64,000 nt of DNA from SAR92 clade bacterium H455 (GTDB taxonomy: Bacteria; Pseudomonadota; Gammaproteobacteria; Pseudomonadales; Porticoccaceae). Positions within the stretch are counted from its first letter, which is position 1. Every line of letters starts with the position of its first letter. The notes beneath the pieces were generated by a model. That model worked only from the letters and a program-made list of their open reading frames with translations. It made no database searches and was not told where the DNA came from. Below, in pieces: positions 28,876-38,417 of the stretch. The stretch spans positions 2,418,001 to 2,482,000 of the forward strand of contig CP103416.1 of the NCBI GenBank assembly GCA_024802545.1, written 5' to 3'. The position numbers and the translations under genes are program-made.

Positions 28876-30092
28876 GAGGCGATCTCTAAAGAGAATTGAA
28901 GGTCTGCAGAACTGCTCTCGACCACATCGCTAATCACCTGCCAATCACCTTGCTGAGGTGTGGCACTGCCAGTGCTGGACAACCTTGCCACCACCCTGAT
29001 GTTTTTATCGACGAGACTGCGGCCGGCCATCAGCGCATCGCTGTCACTGAGTGTTAGTTCAAGAGGTAATTCACCGGCCAGCAGTTTGCGTGCTGCCAAA
29101 GGCATTGGCGGACCGTCGGCTTCGACAATCGCCACAAAGACTAACTGGCCTGGCTCAAACTGAATGCTCGGCGCTATGCTCAGATTGAGAGTGACCGTCA
29201 CTGCGTCGCTATCCGTGGGCATATCACCAGCCAACTGCAGCGCCTGCTGAATTCCACCCTGCAATGCTTTCCAGCTGTCACCCGCTGGGTTCAGTCCACG
29301 AGCAGCGCCCTGCCAATAGCTTATAGCGCGTGGGTAATCCGCTTCTTGAAATGCCTGAATACCTTTAAGTCCCAATACAGTTTGATTCTGAGAGTCGGCA
29401 CCATAGGCCTGGTCCAGCGCCACAATCACCCGATCGGAAAAGCGGTTGGCATCGACAAAAAAGAGTGCCTGTGCGTATTGAGCCAAAAGGTAGGGTTCAT
29501 TCGACTGGATCCGCAGTGCCTCGGCAAAATAGTCAGATGCTGCTAGCATATTGCTGGCTGCAACCGCATCTTCAGCCAAAATAGTCCAGTAGTAGAGATT
29601 ATCGGGCCGCTGCTTGACCCGCTCAGCGATTCTGGCAAGCAACTCTGGAGTCACCTGAGATTGCTGATTAACCATGCGTTCAGCAAGTGTCTCAGCAATC
29701 TGCTGATCAATTCCGGAACCCAGGCTGCGATACATCCCTAAGCTGGCCAGAGAAATAGCCACAATTAAAACCGGCAGAAGCCAAAATCCCTTCGCCGTGC
29801 CAATTAAAGCAGCTTGTTGCTGCGCAGCCGCGGTGTTGTTTAACAATAACTGTTCAGCCTCGACCAACATCTGGGCTTGCTGTTCGGTACTGATCTCACC
29901 ACGATCAAGCTGCTGTTGATACTGCAGCAGCTGATCGCGAAAAATATCAATATTGGCCTGCTCGGCAATATTAGCCGCTTCCTCAGCAGAGCTATTCTCA
30001 GCCTGCTCTCGTTTACTGGCGGTATAAAACGGCAGCGCGACGAAGGGTATGGTACCCAAGATTAGTATTGCTGTGACGAGTCCAAGACTCAT
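28860..30092 (-). CDS. ccmI: Cytochrome c maturation protein CcmI
   Basis: Apocytochrome c chaperone of the System I heme lyase complex. Two N-terminal membrane segments (SLGLVTAILILGTIPFVALPF and FWLLPVLIVAISLASLGMY) flank a cytoplasmic Gln-rich loop; the periplasmic part contains TPR-like helices (NLYYWTILAEDAVAASNMLAASDYFAEAL) and a C-terminal Ig-like domain. At 410 aa it is the fused, long type. The gene overlaps ccmH by one base. Confidence 0.88.
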   Translation of the reverse strand: MSLGLVTAILILGTIPFVALPFYTASKREQAENSSAEEAANIAEQANIDIFRDQLLQYQQQLDRGEISTEQQAQMLVEAEQLLLNNTAAAQQQAALIGTAKGFWLLPVLIVAISLASLGMYRSLGSGIDQQIAETLAERMVNQQSQVTPELLARIAERVKQRPDNLYYWTILAEDAVAASNMLAASDYFAEALRIQSNEPYLLAQYAQALFFVDANRFSDRVIVALDQAYGADSQNQTVLGLKGIQAFQEADYPRAISYWQGAARGLNPAGDSWKALQGGIQQALQLAGDMPTDSDAVTVTLNLSIAPSIQFEPGQLVFVAIVEADGPPMPLAARKLLAGELPLELTLSDSDALMAGRSLVDKNIRVVARLSSTGSATPQQGDWQVISDVVESSSADLQFSLEIASPYAQ

Positions 30093-30598
30093 TATTCAGA
30101 TCCTTGTTTAGGGCTATTCAATAATTTATCGAGACGCTGCTGTTGGTCAGCACTGCGCACAGGTATATCGGTTTCTTGACTGTCGCCGAGCTTCTTGCGC
30201 CGCGACAGGCGCAGCACAATCAATCCACCCAGTACCACTAGTACCACCGGCGCAGCCCATAAAAACCAAGTGGCGCGATTCACTTCTGGACGGTAGAGGA
30301 TAAATTCTGAGTAGCGATTTTTTAGGTAGTCTTTGATCTCGGCATCGGTCAAATCCTGCTCTAGCAGACGCTGCACTTCGGCACGCAGGTCTTGGGAAAT
30401 TGCCGAATTGGAGTCTGCCAAATTTTGATTTTGGCACTTGGGACAGCGCAGTTCTTCAAGTAATTGTTGATAGCGGGGGCGCAGAGATTCATCGGAAAAA
30501 CTGACTACATCCTCAACCGCCATGGCGGCGCTAGAAAGCAGGAAGAATAAGCCAACTTGTTTCAACAAGCCCAAACTCGGCCACACATTACTCTGCAT
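30092..30598 (-). CDS. ccmH: Cytochrome c maturation protein CcmH
   Basis: Thiol oxidoreductase component that keeps apocytochrome CXXCH cysteines reduced for heme ligation. Signal segment to about residue 27, then the LRCPKCQNQNLADSNS motif with Cys52/Cys55, a helical domain, and a transmembrane helix (ATWFLWAAPVVLVVLGGLIVL). At 168 aa it is the short CcmH/NrfF type, consistent with a separate ccmI. Overlaps ccmG by 11 bases. Confidence 0.93.
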   Translation of the reverse strand: MQSNVWPSLGLLKQVGLFFLLSSAAMAVEDVVSFSDESLRPRYQQLLEELRCPKCQNQNLADSNSAISQDLRAEVQRLLEQDLTDAEIKDYLKNRYSEFILYRPEVNRATWFLWAAPVVLVVLGGLIVLRLSRRKKLGDSQETDIPVRSADQQQRLDKLLNSPKQGSE

Positions 30599-31130
30599 TG
30601 GCTTCGTCCACTAACTGCTGATACAGATCGCGGAACTCCTCATTCCACACCCGCTCGTCCACCACACCCACACGGCGATGACGAACAATTCCCTCGGCAT
30701 CGACTAGATAAGTTTCCGGCGCGCCGTAGACACCCAGATCAATACCCAGCACACCGCGGGGATCAAAGATTGAAAACTGATAGGGGTCACCTCGCTCTTG
30801 CAGCCAGTCCTGAGCCAATTTGCGATGATCCTTGTAATTGAGACCGACTATCACCACGCCATCTTTAGCCAGGCTATTTAGCCAAGGATGCTCAATGCGA
30901 CAGGCAAAGCACCAGGTCGCCCAAACATTGACCAGCAGCACCTGACTATTAAAATCATCGGTGCTAACTTGGCGCTCAGGCTCGTGTAATTCTTCGAGAG
31001 AAAATTCTGGAAAGGGTTCGCCGACCAGAGCTGAGGGTAGATCCAAAGGGTCTTTGCCAAGGCTGAAAAAGAGAAAGGCGCCTAGGGCCAGACAGAGAGC
31101 AAAGGGAATAAACAGAGTTAGCCGATTCAT
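30588..31130 (-). CDS. ccmG: Thiol:disulfide interchange protein CcmG/DsbE
   Basis: Membrane-anchored periplasmic thioredoxin that reduces CcmH or apocytochrome c. N-terminal anchor (LFIPFALCLALGAFLFFSL), thioredoxin fold with WATWCFACRIEHPW (Cys74, Cys77) and YGAPETYLVDAEGIVRHRRVG containing the cis-proline region. At 180 aa it is of normal length. Overlaps ccmF by 4 bases. Confidence 0.95.
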   Translation of the reverse strand: MNRLTLFIPFALCLALGAFLFFSLGKDPLDLPSALVGEPFPEFSLEELHEPERQVSTDDFNSQVLLVNVWATWCFACRIEHPWLNSLAKDGVVIVGLNYKDHRKLAQDWLQERGDPYQFSIFDPRGVLGIDLGVYGAPETYLVDAEGIVRHRRVGVVDERVWNEEFRDLYQQLVDEANAE

Positions 31131-33175
31131 TGTGCGCCGACCTCTAGCACTGTTGCTCCTGACTGAGCTGCTGATTGAGCTTTTGATAGAGCACCTGGCT
31201 GACGTCGACGATAGCGTTTATCCATCACCGATAGCAGACCACCCAAACCAATCATTAAGCCGCCCAACCAGATGCAGCGGACAAAGGGTTTCACATGCAG
31301 GCGAATAGCCCAGGCATCATCTTTAAGCGGCTCGCCGAGAGAGACATAGAGATCACGAGTCAGACCAGCATCCAGAGCCGCTTCGGTCATTACCTGATTG
31401 CGCGCTTCATATTTGCGTTTCTCTGGGTGCAATACAGCCACCAGGCGATCATTTTTATAGGCACTAATCTGCCCACGACTGGCACCGTAGTTAGGACCCT
31501 GAACAAAGTCGAGACTATCGAAAGTAAACTCATAGCCGGCCACTTCCGCGCGATCTCCGGGCACCATACGCACATCTTTCTGCACGTCGTAGACTGAGCT
31601 TAAGCCAACGCCAAGGGCGCAGACGGCTATACCTATATGGGCGACCTGCATTCCCCAGTAACTGCCGGGCAATTTAGTCATATTTATTAATCTGGATCCC
31701 GACTTAGAAGAACCGCGATCCAACTTCTGCCACAGATCCTCAAGACTCATAGTCACGACCCAAAAGCTCGCGCCAAGGGTAATTGCGGCTGTAATCGAAT
31801 AGGTCTCCCACGACATACTCTCAGCCAAAAATAGCGGCAATATCAGCGCAGCAGTGAGACTGATCAGAAACGGCACCATGCCCTTGTTCAGCAAACTATT
31901 GGCGTCAGTTTTCTTCCAGCGGGAGAACACTGCAAAGCCCATAGCTACCATCAGACCCAGAGCCATAGGGACAAAGAAGAAGTTGAAGTAGGGAGGCCCA
32001 ACGGAAATCTTACCCAGATCCAAGACATCCGCAATCAGCGGATAGAGCGTGCCGATCAAGATCATCGCCATGGCGCTGACCAACAGGACATTGTTCAACA
32101 ACAGCATCATTTCTCGGGATAGGCCGCTGTAACTAACCACCTCGGCATCGCCCTTTTGACGCTGAACAACAGGCCCTCGAAGGGCAAACAACAACAGCGA
32201 GCTGCCCACTACCAAGCCAAGAAAAGCGAGAATAAAGATACCGCGCTCTGGGTCATTGGCAAAGGCATGTACCGACGTCAGCACCCCCGAACGCACCAAG
32301 AAGGTACCCAGAAGACTGAGAGAGAAAGCCAAAATAGCCAATAGCAAGGTCCAGCTGCGGAAGGCGCCACGCTTTTCCGTTACCGAAATACTGTGCACCA
32401 GCGCGGTTCCCACCAGCCAGGGCATCAGCGAGGCGTTTTCCACCGGATCCCAGAACCACCAGCCGCCCCAACCCAGTTCGTAGTAGGCCCACCAGCTGCC
32501 GAGGGTGATCCCGATGGTGAGAAATACCCAGGCACTATTAATCCAGGGTCGTGCCCAGCGCGCCCAAGCGCTATCGAATTGACCGCCAATCAGCGCCGCC
32601 ACAGCAAAGGCAAAGGCCACTGAAAAGCCGACATACCCCATATACAGCATAGGTGGATGGACAATTAGACCGAAATCTTGCAGCAGCGGATTTAGATCGC
32701 CGCCCTCGGTGGGAGAGAATGGCAGTATTCGCGCAAAAGGATTCGAAGTTAAAAGAATAAACAGGCCAAAGCCTACAGAGATGGCGCCGAGAATCGACAG
32801 CACTCGCGATGAAAGCACTAGCGGCAGATGGCCGCTAAACGTCGCCACCGCCGCAGACCAGACCGCAAGGATCAACGCCCAAAGTAACAGCGAGCCCTCG
32901 TGAGCACCCCATACCGCACTGACCTTAAATTGCGTTGGCAGCAGGGTATTGGAATTATTCGCCACATACTGCAGAGAGAAATCATCCTGCACAAACGCCG
33001 CAGTTAAACAGGCAAACGAGATCGCCACAAAGACAAGTTGGCCAAGAGCCAGCGAGTGGCCAAGACGCATCCAGGTGCGATAGCCGGCAAAGGAACCAGC
33101 CATGGGAACAATCGCCTGAGCTACAGAGAGACAGAGGGCGACAATCAGTGCTATATGACCATATTCAGCAATCAT
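31127..33175 (-). CDS. ccmF: Heme lyase CcmF
   Basis: Large polytopic subunit that attaches heme to apocytochromes. The tryptophan-rich WWD heme-handling motif appears as GWGGWWFWDPVENASLMPW (about residues 229-247), with the adjacent periplasmic histidine regions. Roughly 14-15 hydrophobic helices; the C-terminal periplasmic domain ends in a basic tail. At 682 aa it is slightly longer than E. coli CcmF. It overlaps ccmE by 4 bases. Confidence 0.96.
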   Translation of the reverse strand: MIAEYGHIALIVALCLSVAQAIVPMAGSFAGYRTWMRLGHSLALGQLVFVAISFACLTAAFVQDDFSLQYVANNSNTLLPTQFKVSAVWGAHEGSLLLWALILAVWSAAVATFSGHLPLVLSSRVLSILGAISVGFGLFILLTSNPFARILPFSPTEGGDLNPLLQDFGLIVHPPMLYMGYVGFSVAFAFAVAALIGGQFDSAWARWARPWINSAWVFLTIGITLGSWWAYYELGWGGWWFWDPVENASLMPWLVGTALVHSISVTEKRGAFRSWTLLLAILAFSLSLLGTFLVRSGVLTSVHAFANDPERGIFILAFLGLVVGSSLLLFALRGPVVQRQKGDAEVVSYSGLSREMMLLLNNVLLVSAMAMILIGTLYPLIADVLDLGKISVGPPYFNFFFVPMALGLMVAMGFAVFSRWKKTDANSLLNKGMVPFLISLTAALILPLFLAESMSWETYSITAAITLGASFWVVTMSLEDLWQKLDRGSSKSGSRLINMTKLPGSYWGMQVAHIGIAVCALGVGLSSVYDVQKDVRMVPGDRAEVAGYEFTFDSLDFVQGPNYGASRGQISAYKNDRLVAVLHPEKRKYEARNQVMTEAALDAGLTRDLYVSLGEPLKDDAWAIRLHVKPFVRCIWLGGLMIGLGGLLSVMDKRYRRRQPGALSKAQSAAQSGATVLEVGAQ

Positions 33176-33642
33176 TTATAGCTCCCGCCCTGCTCTTTTT
33201 TCTCTTCTTGCTTCGCCTTGTAAGCCGCATTCATAGCATCCGCCACTTCGGGAGGGGTATATTTTTCATCGTGTTTGGCCAAAATCTGGGTCGCCTGGAG
33301 CACCAAATTTTCATCGACCTTGCCGGAGGCAATGGCGGCCTCCCCTTCAGCAAACAGATCCGGAAGTATGCCGGTGTGCTCGACAGTCAGCATCTCGACA
33401 CCGTCGGTAATCTTGAACTGGACCCACAGGGAATCATCCGAGCGCAGCACCGAGCCATCTACCACCATGCCACCAGCACGCAAAAACGTACTCTTCGGCG
33501 CTTCACCGGAAACAATCTGTGCTGGGGTGTAAAAGAAATTGCCATTCTCGCGGAGCATGTAGACCACCAGACCGATGACTAAGGCCGCGGCCACCACAAG
33601 CAGTATGACTAACTGTAAACGTTGTTTACGCAATGGATGCAT
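33172..33642 (-). CDS. ccmE: Periplasmic heme chaperone CcmE
   Basis: Carries heme covalently from CcmC to CcmF. N-terminal membrane anchor (LVILLVVAAALVIGLVVYML), OB fold, and the heme-binding motif LAKHDEKY with His124 and Tyr128. At 156 aa it is normal. One-base overlap with ccmD and 4-base overlap with ccmF. Confidence 0.95.
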   Translation of the reverse strand: MHPLRKQRLQLVILLVVAAALVIGLVVYMLRENGNFFYTPAQIVSGEAPKSTFLRAGGMVVDGSVLRSDDSLWVQFKITDGVEMLTVEHTGILPDLFAEGEAAIASGKVDENLVLQATQILAKHDEKYTPPEVADAMNAAYKAKQEEKKEQGGSYK

Positions 33643-33869
33643 TAATTACTTTCCTCATGACTGTCTGACAAAGATGCTGTTTTTGCGGCACGCTCACGAT
33701 CCTGCTGACGCTGGATATCTCGATTCACTTCTTGCAGCAGCGCGCGCTGCTTAAACAGTGGCGCAATAACCAACCACAGCATTGCCGCCAAAGTCACTGC
33801 AAGCGATGACCACACATAGACGCCATGGCCACTCATATTTAGTAAGGCCTCGAAGCTCTCAAAGTACAT
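33642..33869 (-). CDS. ccmD: Cytochrome c maturation protein CcmD
   Basis: Small single-helix protein that helps release holo-CcmE from the CcmABC transporter. One transmembrane segment (YVWSSLAVTLAAMLWLVIAPL) precedes a basic, helical cytoplasmic tail. At 75 aa it fits the family. The identification rests on position between ccmC and ccmE together with this topology. Confidence 0.9.
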   Translation of the reverse strand: MYFESFEALLNMSGHGVYVWSSLAVTLAAMLWLVIAPLFKQRALLQEVNRDIQRQQDRERAAKTASLSDSHEESN

Positions 33870-33871
33870 AG

Positions 33872-34681
33872 TTAGCCCCCCGCCTTGGCAGTTACCAGCT
33901 CGCGAACCCAGCTGGTCTTGCGTTCACGACGGAGAATTTCATTGCGCGTGTGCAGAATAAGCGCCACTGCGTAAAACAGATAAAAGCCGACAATCATCAC
34001 CAGAAGAGGCATAAACATATCCATATGCATACTCGGCGCCGACGTCAGTTTGATCGTCGCCGGCTGATGCAATGTATACCACCAGTCCACCGACTTATTG
34101 ATAATCGGAATATTTACTGTACCCACAAGGGCCAGAATCGCACTGGCCTTGCTCGCCGCGTCGACGCTGTGATAGGCATACTGCAGAGCCATTACACCGG
34201 CATAGAGGAACAGCAGGATCAGCATAGAAGTAATCCGCGCATCCCAGACCCAATAGGCACCCCAGGTGGGCTTACCCCATACCGCGCCAGTAAACAGTGC
34301 AATAAAGGTCAAGACAGCACCTATGGGCGCCGCCGCTTTCATGACCATATAGGAAATTTTCATCTTCCAAATTAGCCCGATGGCGCCGGCTATAGCCATA
34401 ATAAAATAGCCTGACTGGGCTAAGAACGCCGCTGGCACATGGATATAAATAATTCTAAAACTATTGCCCTGCTTGGCATCTTCGGGAGCAAAAGCCAGTC
34501 CCCAGACCAAACCGATGGCCAGCACTAGCAGTGCCGCCAGAGACAACCAAGGCAACCATTGACCACTGCGCTGATAGAACCACCGCGGTGACCCGAGGCG
34601 ATAAAACCACTGCCAGCTTGGAGACTCCTTCGAGGACTCACCGGAGAGAATGTTGGAGAACTTATCAGAAAGCCAACTCAT
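33872..34681 (-). CDS. ccmC: Heme handling protein CcmC
   Basis: Six-helix membrane protein that loads heme onto CcmE. The WWD-type motif is WGAYWVWDARITSMLIL (about residues 136-152), with conserved periplasmic histidines flanking it (IYIHVPAAF, YTLHQPATI). An N-terminal hydrophilic extension of about 25 residues precedes the first helix. At 269 aa it is normal to slightly long. It is 2 bases from ccmD. Confidence 0.95.
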   Translation of the reverse strand: MSWLSDKFSNILSGESSKESPSWQWFYRLGSPRWFYQRSGQWLPWLSLAALLVLAIGLVWGLAFAPEDAKQGNSFRIIYIHVPAAFLAQSGYFIMAIAGAIGLIWKMKISYMVMKAAAPIGAVLTFIALFTGAVWGKPTWGAYWVWDARITSMLILLFLYAGVMALQYAYHSVDAASKASAILALVGTVNIPIINKSVDWWYTLHQPATIKLTSAPSMHMDMFMPLLVMIVGFYLFYAVALILHTRNEILRRERKTSWVRELVTAKAGG

Positions 34682-34703
34682 ATCTGCAAACCTATTTCAT
34701 TCA

Positions 34704-35399
34704 TTAGTTACTGGCCGTGACGCGCAACGCCCCGGCAGCTGCTAGAGGACAGAGCGCCACTGATGCGGCAAACATAGCGCCCAGTATCGCCAGGGGCGGC
34801 AGCCAATTTAATCCATCCACGGCATAGCTTACCGTCGCCGTACCAAAAATAATCACTGGCATGTATAAAGGCATTACCAGCAGTGACAGCAACAGACCAC
34901 CTTTGCGCAGGGACACCGTCAGCGCCGCACCCACAGCACCGACCAAGCTTAAACAGGCGGTGCCCAGGGCCAGACTGCAGACCAGCGGCAGATAACCGAC
35001 ACTGGGCAGCGACATCATCAATCCGAGCAGCGGTGAAACCAGCGTCAGGGGCAGACCAGTAGTCAGCCAGTGAGCCGCTATCTTGCCTAATAGGGGCAGC
35101 GGCAATAACTGGGGAGTAATTAGCATCTGTTCAAGACTACCGTCTTGATAGTCACTGGTAAACAATCCATCCATTGACAGCAGTGTCGCCAGCAGAGCCA
35201 TCACCCAAATCATGCCCGCCGCAACCTTTTCAAGCTGTGCCGCTTCTGGCGTTAAGCCCAGAGGAATCAGGGTCGAGACCATAATAAAAAATATAACTGG
35301 ACTGGCGACTTCGCCACTGCGCCGATAGGCCAACAGTAGATCCCGTCGCAACCAGGCGGCAAAACCACTGTCCATTTTTCGCGCCGCTTGACTCGCCAT
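34704..35399 (-). CDS. ccmB: Heme ABC exporter permease CcmB
   Basis: Membrane subunit of the CcmABC complex. Six hydrophobic helices; FFIMVSTLIPLGLTPEAAQL and DGSLEQMLITPQLLPLPLLGKIAAHWL are family-typical. At 231 aa it is standard. It overlaps the ccmA stop by one base and is 22 bases ahead of ccmC. Confidence 0.94.
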   Translation of the reverse strand: MASQAARKMDSGFAAWLRRDLLLAYRRSGEVASPVIFFIMVSTLIPLGLTPEAAQLEKVAAGMIWVMALLATLLSMDGLFTSDYQDGSLEQMLITPQLLPLPLLGKIAAHWLTTGLPLTLVSPLLGLMMSLPSVGYLPLVCSLALGTACLSLVGAVGAALTVSLRKGGLLLSLLVMPLYMPVIIFGTATVSYAVDGLNWLPPLAILGAMFAASVALCPLAAAGALRVTASN

Positions 35400-36040
35400 T
35401 AGGTCAAACTCTCAACTGAAGACAACAGTTTGTATTTACGGAGGCCGGTGAGTGCCAGATCTTGGTGAGTCGAGAGAATCACAACACCGCCCTTCGCCAC
35501 ATGTTGCTGCAAGCAGGACTGCAAAAATACCACGCCCTGCTTATCAATTGAGGTGAAGGGTTCATCCAGATACCAGAGGCGCGCCTCGCTGATCAGCAAC
35601 CGCGCTAGGGCAACCCGGCGATGCTGACCTGCAGACAGAGCGTAACAGGGCATATCCGTGTATCCGGCCAAGCCAACCTGAGTGAGCGCATCCTGAACTG
35701 ATAGGCTATTTGACTGGGCTGAACTAGCCACCATCCAGCGCAGATTTTCCTCGGCACTGAGATTTAATTTAACCGCGGGCTGATGCCCAATATAAAGCAT
35801 ATCAGAGAGATAGCCATAACGGCATTTGGATAGCGACTGACCAAGATAGAAAATATCTCCAGCACTGGGCTGAAGGGAACCGGTAAGCAGGCGCAGCAGG
35901 GTCGTTTTGCCGCTGCCATTGGCACCCTCAATCTGCAACAGGTCGCCGCCGGCCACAGAAAAATTCACCCCTGAGAACAGGCAGCTGTCATCACGATCGA
36001 AGGCGAGATTTTCAACACTCAATAATGGCGCTTGCGACAC
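35399..36040 (-). CDS. ccmA: Heme ABC exporter ATP-binding protein CcmA
   Basis: ATPase of CcmABC whose ATP hydrolysis releases holo-CcmE. Walker A GANGSGKTTLLRLLTG (from residue 39), signature LSAGQHRRVALARLL, Walker B LWYLDEPFTSID. At 213 aa it is normal. First gene of the nine-gene ccm operon, which runs without gaps longer than 25 bases to ccmI. Confidence 0.95.
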   Translation of the reverse strand: MSQAPLLSVENLAFDRDDSCLFSGVNFSVAGGDLLQIEGANGSGKTTLLRLLTGSLQPSAGDIFYLGQSLSKCRYGYLSDMLYIGHQPAVKLNLSAEENLRWMVASSAQSNSLSVQDALTQVGLAGYTDMPCYALSAGQHRRVALARLLISEARLWYLDEPFTSIDKQGVVFLQSCLQQHVAKGGVVILSTHQDLALTGLRKYKLLSSVESLT

Positions 36041-36078
36041 AAATAGATTCCAAGGGAAGTGAATTTTTGACGCTGGCC

Positions 36079-36108
36079 ATTATGCCAACATTAGGGTTGG
36101 AATGTCGC
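36079..36108 (-). promoter_or_regulatory. Candidate ccm operon promoter
   Basis: Minus-strand GCGACA (36103-36108) and CATAAT (36079-36084) are 18 bases apart, 39 to 68 bases upstream of ccmA. No FNR-type box was seen beside it. Confidence 0.4.
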
Positions 36109-36174
36109 AAAAATCTGCTTAATAGCTTCGCGGTGAAAATGTTGACGGGTAGGGGTATCAGAAAGCTCGGCGTG

Positions 36175-36194
36175 AGGACCGAGCCGGGGATCTT
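36175..36194 (-). terminator. Terminator-like hairpin after the PA3496-like gene
   Basis: Six-bp stem GCTCGG/CCGAGC with an 8-base loop. On the minus strand it is followed by TTTCT. It lies 30 bases past the stop of the small gene at 36225. Confidence 0.5.
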
Positions 36195-36224
36195 ATTAAA
36201 TGATCAAGCTTTTTATCTTAGACC

Positions 36225-36407
36225 TCAATCTAAGTCAAAATCGTAATCATAGTCTTGGATCTGTTTTTTGAGCCGCGCCTGCTCAAGCTTTTCCTCCAAG
36301 CGGCGGCGCGCTTCGCGGTCAACCTCCATTTGACGCTTTTCAGACAGCACAGGTTCTTGCTGGTCTGCAAAATCGTCGTCTGTATCTAGCTCTATTTCAT
36401 CGCTCAT
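36225..36407 (-). CDS. PA3496-like small acidic/basic protein
   Basis: A 60-residue protein with an acidic N-terminus (IELDTDDDF), a basic helical middle (REARRRLEEKLEQARLKKQI) and a Tyr/Asp tail (DYDYDFDLD). This layout matches the PA3496 family, described as putative envelope integrity proteins. A conserved protein of this size on its own transcription unit is plausible, but the role is not established. Confidence 0.65.
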   Translation of the reverse strand: MSDEIELDTDDDFADQQEPVLSEKRQMEVDREARRRLEEKLEQARLKKQIQDYDYDFDLD

Positions 36408-36743
36408 AAGTCACCCTTCAATTAGAGCCCACATCAGGATTCGGCCAACCGCGCTGCCCTCACCAACAGTGCAAAAAAGTAATTCCAAAACAGGTTTTCG
36501 TCAAGAACTTAAAACCCATGTTTTTCAATGAGTTAAAAAATAGTTTTGCCGAGAGGAAACAACAACAGCAAAATCACCCCAGTGATAGAGGTGTAGCTAA
36601 AATGGAGTGTACAAAAACCCGCCCAAAACTGTCTGCCTGAAACTACTAGCCGCTTCAGTACTCCAATCCCCAACTGCGTTCAAGCCGTAACATTTGTATA
36701 AGAGATTGAGTCACTTAATTACTATCATGGAGCAAACAAAAGA
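36408..36743. other. Intergenic region between the divergent PA3496-like gene and msrA
   Basis: 336 bases without a supported gene. It must hold both promoters. A TATAAG at 36697 is a possible -10 for msrA, but no good -35 is seen. No repeat or stable hairpin stands out. Confidence 0.5.
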
Positions 36744-37352
36744 ATGAAGCCTAACCGATCACTTACCGCCACCATCATTGCCCTCAGCCTTTGCAGCTTT
36801 ATGACATTAAAGGCCGCTGCCAAGGAACAGAGCGCTGTGTTTGCCGGAGGCTGCTTTTGGTGCACTGAAAGTGATTTCGAAAAGCTCGATGGTGTGATAT
36901 CCGCCACATCTGGGTACATAGGAGGCCAACTAAAGAATCCAACCTACAAACAGGTTTCGGCCGGAGGCAGCGGCCATACCGAAGCCGTCGAAGTGATTTA
37001 TGATGATCAAACGGTCAGCTACAGCGAACTGGTGGAGTATTTCTGGAAGACTATTGACCCCACAGATGACGGCGGTCAATTCTGTGATCGCGGTCAGCAG
37101 TACCGCAGCGAGATTTTCTATCAAACTGAAGAGCAGCGCAGTATCGCCCAATCGTCAAAGGATGCCCTCGCTGCCAGCGGCCTTTTAAAAGCTGAGATCG
37201 TCACCCAGCTCACGCCCTGGAGTCGCTTCTATGCCGCAGAGGATTACCATCAGGATTACTACCTAAAAAACCCAATACGCTACAACTATTACCGCTGGGG
37301 CTGTGGTCGCGAGAAACGTCTCGCGGAGCTATGGGATGGGCCAGCGAAGTAA
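36744..37352 (+). CDS. msrA: Peptide methionine sulfoxide reductase A, exported
   Basis: Reduces methionine-S-sulfoxide. The catalytic motif GGCFWCTESDFEKLDGV places the nucleophile at Cys37, and YRSEIFY and the C-terminal NYYRWGCGREKRL (with a recycling Cys) are present. Unlike cytosolic MsrA, the protein begins with a signal-like segment (LTATIIALSLCSFMTLKAAA), so a periplasmic location is expected. Length 202 aa includes this leader. Confidence 0.93.
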   Translation: MKPNRSLTATIIALSLCSFMTLKAAAKEQSAVFAGGCFWCTESDFEKLDGVISATSGYIGGQLKNPTYKQVSAGGSGHTEAVEVIYDDQTVSYSELVEYFWKTIDPTDDGGQFCDRGQQYRSEIFYQTEEQRSIAQSSKDALAASGLLKAEIVTQLTPWSRFYAAEDYHQDYYLKNPIRYNYYRWGCGREKRLAELWDGPAK

Positions 37353-37415
37353 TAAACAAAAGTGTTAGATTAGCGACCCATCACCAGTGGGCCGCTACAT
37401 GCGGCGGAAACATAA

Positions 37416-38324
37416 CTAGTGAATGACCAAAACATCCCCACGAACATGATGAATGACCTTCTCCGAAGTATTGCCAAACAGTTTGTCCGCCACCTTGGTC
37501 GTGAGCTTTCTCGCTGCAGCACTGCCAATCACTAGAGCACCGTTGTCCCCTACCGCATCCGCAAGTTCAATATCAGCAAAACCACGCCTGACCTCAATGG
37601 CATCTGCATCAATAGCGAGCTTGACAAGAGTCTCGCGGATAACTTTTTCGGCATGGTCCAAGGCCTGTTCACCCATATCCGCAATCACGGTGGGGAACTG
37701 ACCGGGCATTCCAGGCATAGGCCCAACAATGGCCTGCGTTTGCAACCAGTCTGGGACCACCGACACCACATGTAATTCGGCATCCAGAGCAGTGGCCAGC
37801 TCACTGGCTTTTTGCAACACACGCTCGCCCAAGAGTCGATGATTTTCAGTTTCATCCAGAGTGCTAAAAGCTGCCACCACTCTGTCTAATTGTGCAGTGG
37901 AATCATTGACCAACCAAACTGGACAGCTGGCACCGCGCAGTAGATGCCAGTCCTCCGGGGTATGCAAAAATTCAGCTATACGAGAATGGCGCTGCACCGC
38001 CTTAATCACCAGGTCGGCGGAAATCTTTTTCGCCTCCGAGATCACATGAAAGTGCCAGCGCCGGCCCCAGTGCATGGTCGATGTAAAGTGATCGCCAAAT
38101 TTATCCGTGAGTCGCCGCAGCTTGACCTCGGCTTCATCGAGTATCGACTGCTTCACCTCTTGATAATTATCGAATCCCACATAGCGATTAAGCTCTTCAA
38201 TGGAATCATATACAGTCATAAATAGATGGATATCACCGCCACTGGTAGCGGCCAATTGAATTGCCTGCCTGAGCACATGTTCGTCACTACTTGAGCCATC
38301 TAACACAACCAGCATATTTTTCAT
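37416..38324 (-). CDS. Tandem universal stress protein (UspA x2)
   Basis: A 302-residue protein with two UspA domains, residues 1-145 and about 155-302. The second ends with the ATP-binding-type loop GALVIGSAAARKLT and KVIHHVRGDVLVIH; the first starts MLVVLDGSSSDEHVLRQA. Tandem Usps are commonly induced by oxygen limitation in pseudomonads. Here a FNR-type box and a GATAAT -10 (38392-38397) are placed upstream with near class II spacing, so ANR/FNR activation is likely (inference). Confidence 0.9.
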   Translation of the reverse strand: MKNMLVVLDGSSSDEHVLRQAIQLAATSGGDIHLFMTVYDSIEELNRYVGFDNYQEVKQSILDEAEVKLRRLTDKFGDHFTSTMHWGRRWHFHVISEAKKISADLVIKAVQRHSRIAEFLHTPEDWHLLRGASCPVWLVNDSTAQLDRVVAAFSTLDETENHRLLGERVLQKASELATALDAELHVVSVVPDWLQTQAIVGPMPGMPGQFPTVIADMGEQALDHAEKVIRETLVKLAIDADAIEVRRGFADIELADAVGDNGALVIGSAAARKLTTKVADKLFGNTSEKVIHHVRGDVLVIH

Positions 38325-38417
38325 TACAACCCTCGCAATAGCGTTATTTACAGTAGTTTCAGTGTAGTCGGCAAACCGTCCGACGGCACAAATTATCTGA
38401 ACACAGGGAAAATCGGA

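Noticed and set aside
30147-30437. Minus-strand frame within ccmH
   Set aside because: It is a shadow frame of a well-supported ccmH.
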